Origin: Spirochaetales bacterium | GTDB taxonomy: Bacteria > Spirochaetota > Spirochaetia > DSM-16054 > Sediminispirochaetaceae | Direction: 5' to 3' | Assembly (NCBI GenBank): GCA_021767325.1 | Contig: JAASTM010000039.1 | Location: 1-10,097 of the forward strand | DNA length: 10,097 bases | In this document: piece after piece, positions 6,379 to 10,097 of the stretch | Position numbering within the stretch: position 1 is the first letter of the stretch | Layout: the number at the start of each line of letters is the position of its first letter | The notes under the pieces: model-generated | The model's database searches: none | What the model saw: only the letters and a program-made list of their open reading frames with translations | Told to the model about the DNA's origin: nothing | Position numbers and translations under genes: made by a program

Positions 6379-7914
6379 TTATCCGCGGGAGTTGTTTTTT
6401 TTCTCCTTTTTGCGGGCAAAGTTCACTGTGATGTTGCGTCCGCGGAATTCCATTCCATCCATCTCTTCGATGGCCTTAGGTGCGACCCGCTGGGGAATAT
6501 CTATAAAAGAGTAGTTGTCGAGCACTTTGATGTTACCGATTTCGTTCTGTTCGATGTCGAGGCTCTTGCGGAAAAGACGCACCAGATCGCGCGGGAAGAC
6601 CTTGCGGTTTTTCCCGATACTCACAAAAATGGTCTGCATTTGCGATGAAGGCTGCACCTGCGTGCCGAGTTGACCCTCGAGGGCTTTTTTGAAGAAATAC
6701 GCACCGATGTACCCTCGCAAATGCAGGGGAACGCTCTTCTTGATAAGCTTTTTATACTTATTCAGTACATCCGGGTCTTCTTCTTCCTTGATTTGAGTAA
6801 TGATACTCTTCAGTTTTCCTTTTAAGACTTCCTCCTCTTCAGGAAGCTTTTCGTTCTTCGTTTTCATTTGATTTATCTCCTGTAATGTCTCTAATGTACT
6901 GCCCTCCTCCTCTGAAACCAAAACCGAAAAAATAGGAGCGGGGGAGTGTCCAGCGGCTGCCCAGCCGATTTCTTCAAAGAGGTGCTGTTTCGGCGGCAGG
7001 CCGTAAAAAAGAATAGCTTCAAAACCCGAAAGAGAAATGCCGGAGGCATCCTCAAAGGCCGCAATTTCACAGCGCGGCGCTGCCCGGTCCTGAGATTCCT
7101 GCTGAGGGGTATACGGACAGCAGGAGATACCTATGCGGGTCAGTTCGTTTTGAAGCTGCTGGTTTTCTGCGCTCGAGGCAGTCAGAATGAGAACCCTGCG
7201 TAGTTCCATTCCGTACACCAGCCTGGCGATTAGTTGCGGGGTACGAGATTCACTTTTATAAATATGCAGCGGCGGCAGTTTGGAACGCCTGCCGGCCATT
7301 GAAAGGGTCGCCGGGCGTTTCAGCAGGTACGAAAGCTCTTCGGCCTTTTCCAGCGAAGGTGTGAAGACAATTGTCTGTACTCTCCCCGTAATCTTCGTCA
7401 TAATGAACTCTACATCCCGGGCAAACTCGACGTGCTCGCCGTTTTCGGGGACGTTGATCACAACCGAGGCTAAATTCTCCAAACGAAGATTGTTTCGGCG
7501 GATATGGTCAATGATACGCTCAGTAGTGCCGACAATAAGGCCAGGACGTTTTGAGAGTGTCCGTAGTTCATGCTTAGCCTGGGATTCTTTGCCGAGCACC
7601 GCCGTCTGTTTAGACTTTGATTTGGCTGCCGAAAAACGGGAGAATTCCCGTTCATATTTCTGCGCAGCCTCGACTGTATCGACCAAAATGAGGGAAGTCG
7701 GGCCTTTTTTTCGGGGTTTTGACTGTAAGAAGAAGGGGATCAGCTGAGCAACTGTTTTTCCTTCTCCCGAAACACTTTCCACAATAAGGTCTTTACCCTG
7801 CAGAGCGGCCGGAACATATTCTTCCTGAAGCGGGGTCGCTTCGGGAAAACCGGCTGATGAAAGCAAAGACTCCACTTTTTCTTTTGGATGGTGTCGCATG
7901 ATAAATTGTAACAC
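6379..7914 (-). CDS. Degenerate DEAD-box RNA helicase-like protein with DbpA-type RNA-binding domain
   Basis: The product is 511 residues. Two RecA-like domains (about 10-200 and 225-335) align with DEAD-box helicases: Q-motif-like FPEATPLQ (23-30), Walker A SVSGEGKT (47-54) intact, motif Ib-like GTTERIIDH (129-137). Other motifs are lost: DEAD reads NVPE (154-157), SAT reads TPS (185-187), motif V reads AFEDASGIS, and motif VI HRIGRTGR reads EEIGWAAA (314-321), with both arginines gone. A charged linker (about 345-395) leads to a well-kept DbpA/CsdA RNA-binding domain (428-500) with FVSIGKNRKVFPRDLVRLF, EIGNIKVLDNYSFIDIP and FRGRNITVNFA, then a basic tail. It probably binds RNA or the ribosome without unwinding. 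The start is GTG at 7914 with AGGA 7 bases upstream; ATG at 7899 is an alternative. The reading frame is undamaged. Confidence 0.88.
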   Translation of the reverse strand: MLQFIMRHHPKEKVESLLSSAGFPEATPLQEEYVPAALQGKDLIVESVSGEGKTVAQLIPFFLQSKPRKKGPTSLILVDTVEAAQKYEREFSRFSAAKSKSKQTAVLGKESQAKHELRTLSKRPGLIVGTTERIIDHIRRNNLRLENLASVVINVPENGEHVEFARDVEFIMTKITGRVQTIVFTPSLEKAEELSYLLKRPATLSMAGRRSKLPPLHIYKSESRTPQLIARLVYGMELRRVLILTASSAENQQLQNELTRIGISCCPYTPQQESQDRAAPRCEIAAFEDASGISLSGFEAILFYGLPPKQHLFEEIGWAAAGHSPAPIFSVLVSEEEGSTLETLQEINQMKTKNEKLPEEEEVLKGKLKSIITQIKEEEDPDVLNKYKKLIKKSVPLHLRGYIGAYFFKKALEGQLGTQVQPSSQMQTIFVSIGKNRKVFPRDLVRLFRKSLDIEQNEIGNIKVLDNYSFIDIPQRVAPKAIEEMDGMEFRGRNITVNFARKKEKKNNSRG

Positions 7915-7950
7915 AGTGGTATCCTATGATTCACTACCTTCGTATATTAA

Positions 7951-7979
7951 AAGATATATTCACTCTATATGTTTGTCAA
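7951..7979 (-). promoter_or_regulatory. Promoter of the helicase-like gene
   Basis: Read on the minus strand: perfect TTGACA (7979-7974), 17-base spacer, TATCTT (7956-7951; four of six matches). The predicted start near 7944 gives a leader of about 30 bases, holding AGGA before the GTG at 7914. It lies in the AT-rich divergent region shared with the OmpA-like gene. On the plus strand this region has TATATT twice (7943-7948, 7955-7960) but no convincing -35, so the OmpA-like promoter is not defined. Confidence 0.6.
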
Positions 7980-8016
7980 GAAAGGAAAAATGAACGATAA
8001 AGGGGAGTACATGCAT

Positions 8017-9255
8017 ATGCAGATAAATCATAAGCAGTTTCGTTTCTCAAAACCGGCGGCACTGACCGTAATGACGGTGCTGTTGCTGCTTCACAGCGGG
8101 CTGCCGGCGGGGGCTGAAGAGTTCAGATTCAAATATCAGGCTGGAGACAAGTACCGGATACTCTCGCAGGTAGATGAAGAGGTCTATGTAAACGGCCGCT
8201 ACAGCCACCAGGCCGATATTCTCAACAGGATTTCGGTGGAAATCAAAGATGTAGAGGACGGCAGCGGCCTTCTGGAGGGACAGTTCACCACCTCCGAGAC
8301 CAGGAGCGGACAGGTTTCGGTCTATGAGATGAACCGCAGCTACTTCTCCCGTTTCTGGAGGGATGTGCGCGGGCGTTACGACATCGATCCCTCCTACTAC
8401 ATGCCGGTGGTGCGGGATGTGCCGACCTTTCCCGCTAAGCCGGTCGAGGTCGGGGACAGCTGGGAAGCCTCCGGAGAGGAGGTGCACGATCTGCGTAACG
8501 GCTACGGAATACCGGCCCCGCTGAGTTACCCCTTTCGGGCCAAATACCGCTACCTGGGCAAGGCGGAGTACCAGGAGAAGGAGTACGACCTGATCTCGGT
8601 GCAGTACACCGTACGTCACCGCACCTCTAATTACTTCCGGCAGTTTCCCATATATCCGGTCAGGATAACCGGGTTTTCCGACCAGCAGATCTACTGGGAC
8701 CAGGAGCTCGGCCGGCCGCACGCTTACACCGAGCAGTTCAGCATGATATTTTCGCTCTCCAACGGAGATCAGTATGAGTTCACCGGCACCGCCCGGGCGG
8801 AAGTGATCGAATCGAGCCCCATGGACCGTGACAAGATAGCCGAAGAGGTGGAGAGGCGCCTGCGGGAGGACGGGGTAAAGGATACCCGGGTGAAAGTGGA
8901 CGAACGGGGAGTTACTATTGACCTGGAGAATATCCAGTTTGCTCCCGATTCTACCGAGCTGCTGGCGGGAGAACAGGAAAAACTCAACCGTATTGCCGAA
9001 ATCCTGCGCCGGTATCCCGACCGGGATCTGCTGATTACCGGTCACACCGCCCTGGCGGGCACCCAGGAAGGGCGTATGCAGCTGTCGCAGCAGCGTGCCC
9101 GGGTAGTCGGAAACTATCTGCTGGGCAGGGATATTCGCGAGCCAGAGCAGATTATCATACAGGGCAAAGGGGCTCAGGAGCCGATTGCCGACAACTCTAC
9201 CCCCGAAGGAATGCGGCGCAATCGCCGGGTGGAGATCACAATCCTGGAAAACTGA
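8017..9255 (+). CDS. Exported OmpA-family protein (OmpA C-terminal domain)
   Basis: Counted from the ATG at 8017, the product is 412 residues. A signal peptide covers about 1-33, with hydrophobic core LTVMTVLLLLHSGLP and an A-G-A cleavage site. Residues about 34-270 form a beta-rich region I do not recognise. The OmpA-C domain occupies about 300-411: IQFAPDSTELL, then GHTALAGT (342-349), LSQQRA (357-361 region, R360) and a closing NRRVEI. OmpA-C domains bind peptidoglycan in the periplasm. The usual Asp of GHTD is Ala345 here, while Arg360 is kept. There is no barrel-like N-terminal repeat, so it may be a periplasmic or outer-membrane-attached protein rather than a porin. The start is chosen because AGGGGAG (8001-8007) lies 9 bases before it; ATGs at 7969, 7990 (with AAAGGA) and 8011 are in frame and would lengthen the leader by up to 16 residues. 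Confidence 0.87.
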   Translation: MQINHKQFRFSKPAALTVMTVLLLLHSGLPAGAEEFRFKYQAGDKYRILSQVDEEVYVNGRYSHQADILNRISVEIKDVEDGSGLLEGQFTTSETRSGQVSVYEMNRSYFSRFWRDVRGRYDIDPSYYMPVVRDVPTFPAKPVEVGDSWEASGEEVHDLRNGYGIPAPLSYPFRAKYRYLGKAEYQEKEYDLISVQYTVRHRTSNYFRQFPIYPVRITGFSDQQIYWDQELGRPHAYTEQFSMIFSLSNGDQYEFTGTARAEVIESSPMDRDKIAEEVERRLREDGVKDTRVKVDERGVTIDLENIQFAPDSTELLAGEQEKLNRIAEILRRYPDRDLLITGHTALAGTQEGRMQLSQQRARVVGNYLLGRDIREPEQIIIQGKGAQEPIADNSTPEGMRRNRRVEITILEN

Positions 9256-9305
9256 GCGGAATGCTTCGAAAATTCTGAGATTCTGACCCTCCTGGCATTT
9301 CGTAC

Positions 9306-9334
9306 TTGAGATTAGGGCCGTAAGATACTACATT
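9306..9334 (+). promoter_or_regulatory. Candidate promoter of the 9350-10097 gene pair
   Basis: TTGAGA (9306-9311, five of six) is spaced by exactly 17 bases from TACATT (9329-9334, four of six). Transcription would start near 9341, leaving a very short leader that begins at the GGAGG ribosome binding site (9341-9345). The short leader is the weak point. No terminator is visible after the OmpA-like gene, so read-through is also possible. Confidence 0.45.
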
Positions 9335-9349
9335 TAAACCGGAGGATTC

Positions 9350-9727
9350 ATGGATACTGGAGACCGTCTATACAAACGCATGCAGAGTACTGTGCACAGT
9401 CATACCCTCTCTACGGAAGAAAAAAAGGACCGACTGAAGCAGGATTTTATGCAGAGTGTGGCCGGTGTCCCGGTAGAGATGCTGGACGAGTTGTTCGAAG
9501 TAATATTTGTAGCTCCCGACCCGTCCCAAGAGGAGCTTCTCCGGCAGGCCGAAGCAATTCCCGAATTAAGCGAACTGCTGCTGGAGTCGTTCGATGAACG
9601 CCGCGATCCTTTCAGCCGCGAACAGTGGCATCAGATCGGTGAGATAGTATCCGATTTCGGAGTAGAGCTGGATGAGTCTCTGCTCACTTATGTGATGGCC
9701 AAAGTGGTAGAGCGGGGAGCTATTTAA
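9350..9727 (+). CDS. Hypothetical small acidic helical protein, 125 aa
   Basis: I do not recognise this family. The product is 125 residues, without signal peptide, membrane helix or cysteine, so it should be cytoplasmic. It looks almost wholly helical, with acidic amphipathic stretches such as EMLDELFEVIF (43-53) and IPELSELLLESFDERRDPFS (70-89). No catalytic or nucleic-acid-binding motif is visible. The ATG follows GGAGG (9341-9345) with 4 bases spacing. Its stop lies 17 bases before the next gene, which has its own strong ribosome binding site, so the two form an operon and may act together. Confidence 0.75.
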   Translation: MDTGDRLYKRMQSTVHSHTLSTEEKKDRLKQDFMQSVAGVPVEMLDELFEVIFVAPDPSQEELLRQAEAIPELSELLLESFDERRDPFSREQWHQIGEIVSDFGVELDESLLTYVMAKVVERGAI

Positions 9728-9744
9728 TCTTGGAGGAAAAACGT

Positions 9745-10097
9745 ATGGATAAAAGGAAGTCAGATATTCATGAGCATCAGAGTGCAATCGATGAGCTGGA
9801 GGTTTCGATAGAACGGCAAACCGCCGAGCTGGGCCGTTTGATCCTGCAGAGTGATGAATGCAAAACCGAAGGGATTAAGGAACCGTTTTCAGTGGGCAAA
9901 GAGATCCAGGCGGAAATCGCGGCTAAAGAATCCCGCCGTGAGGATATTCGCAGTGCTCTCGAGAGAATGCGTCAGCTCGAGGAGCAGCTGCAGGAGCTGG
10001 AGGAAGAGGATAAAACCTTTGAGAAGAGCCGCGGTGAGCTGGTCGGATCGCTCGGTGCACACGGTTACCGGGTATATCGCACCGGATCACTCGAGGC
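9745..10097 (+). CDS. Partial coiled-coil protein, cut by the window end
   Basis: From the ATG at 9745 the frame is open for 117 codons and runs off the window, so the C-terminus is missing. TGGAGG (9731-9736) lies 8 bases before the ATG. The visible part has no signal peptide or membrane helix. Heptad-like, strongly charged stretches suggest coiled coils at about 5-35 (IDELEVSIERQTAELGRLIL) and 53-100 (ALERMRQLEEQLQELEEEDK, 71-90). After residue 100 the sequence becomes more globular (GSLGAHGYRVYRTGSLE), perhaps the start of a second domain. It sits 17 bases after the 125-aa gene in the same operon. I cannot name it; many structural or regulatory proteins share such coiled coils. Confidence 0.75.
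   Translation, partial: MDKRKSDIHEHQSAIDELEVSIERQTAELGRLILQSDECKTEGIKEPFSVGKEIQAEIAAKESRREDIRSALERMRQLEEQLQELEEEDKTFEKSRGELVGSLGAHGYRVYRTGSLE

Noticed and set aside
7280..7747. Plus-strand open frame (155 codons) opposite the helicase-like gene
   Set aside because: The minus-strand frame has Walker A, a DbpA domain, a promoter and a terminator. The antisense frame has no supporting signal.
6379..7914. Helicase-like gene as a decaying pseudogene
   Set aside because: There is no internal stop or frameshift over 511 codons, the RNA-binding domain is well kept, and promoter and terminator are in place, which fits a repurposed gene better.
8047..9045. Long minus-strand open frame (332 codons) opposite the OmpA-like gene
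   Set aside because: The plus-strand frame has a signal peptide and a clear OmpA domain. The antisense frame has no recognisable domain and is explained by codon bias of the true gene.

Overview
The window most likely comes from a spirochaete of the Spirochaetales. This is inferred from the gene set: a Bat-type operon end, a small DksA beside infA, and an OmpA-like protein with the GHTALAGT motif. The base composition is moderately GC-rich by eye. No marker allows a genus call. The region looks like an ordinary chromosomal backbone. I see no insertion sequence, phage gene, CRISPR array, tRNA or rRNA. Genes are tightly packed and the longest gap is about 136 bases.

Layout. Positions 1-2630 (+) hold the end of a Bat (aerotolerance-type) operon: a TPR lipoprotein followed by a large BatD protein whose C-terminal half looks like BatE (TPR, membrane segments, SH3-like domain). 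Positions 2708-3175 (+) encode an Smr-domain protein whose stop codon overlaps that of the convergent infA (3172-3390, -). infA and dksA (3527-3883, +) diverge from a 136-base region. There a perfect 16-bp palindrome carries a consensus -35 box for each direction, so the two promoters physically overlap. After dksA comes an unrecognised 141-aa gene (3983-4408, +) whose ribosome binding site lies in a long hairpin and in a sigma-28-like promoter.

Positions 4420-5085 (-) encode a GloC/YcbL-like metallo-beta-lactamase-fold hydrolase. It diverges from an unrecognised four-TM protein (5113-6306, +), and the start regions abut or overlap. Positions 6379-7914 (-) encode a DEAD-box-like protein with a DbpA-type RNA-binding domain. 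It retains the Walker A motif, but motifs II, III, V and VI are degraded. A clear intrinsic terminator follows it at 6321-6351. Positions 8017-9255 (+) encode an exported OmpA-C-domain protein. Positions 9350-10097 (+) hold two unrecognised small soluble proteins in an apparent operon; the second is coiled-coil rich and runs off the window.

How the genes fit together. The centre of the window is about growth control and translation: IF-1, DksA, an Smr protein and an RNA-binding pseudo-helicase. The flanks are about the cell envelope: Bat membrane complex, OmpA-like protein and an unknown membrane protein. The most notable points are the shared-palindrome infA/dksA promoters, the probably ATPase-dead DEAD-box protein, the BatD-BatE fusion and the hairpin over the start of the 3983 gene. 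All functional statements come from reading motifs by eye; no search was run.
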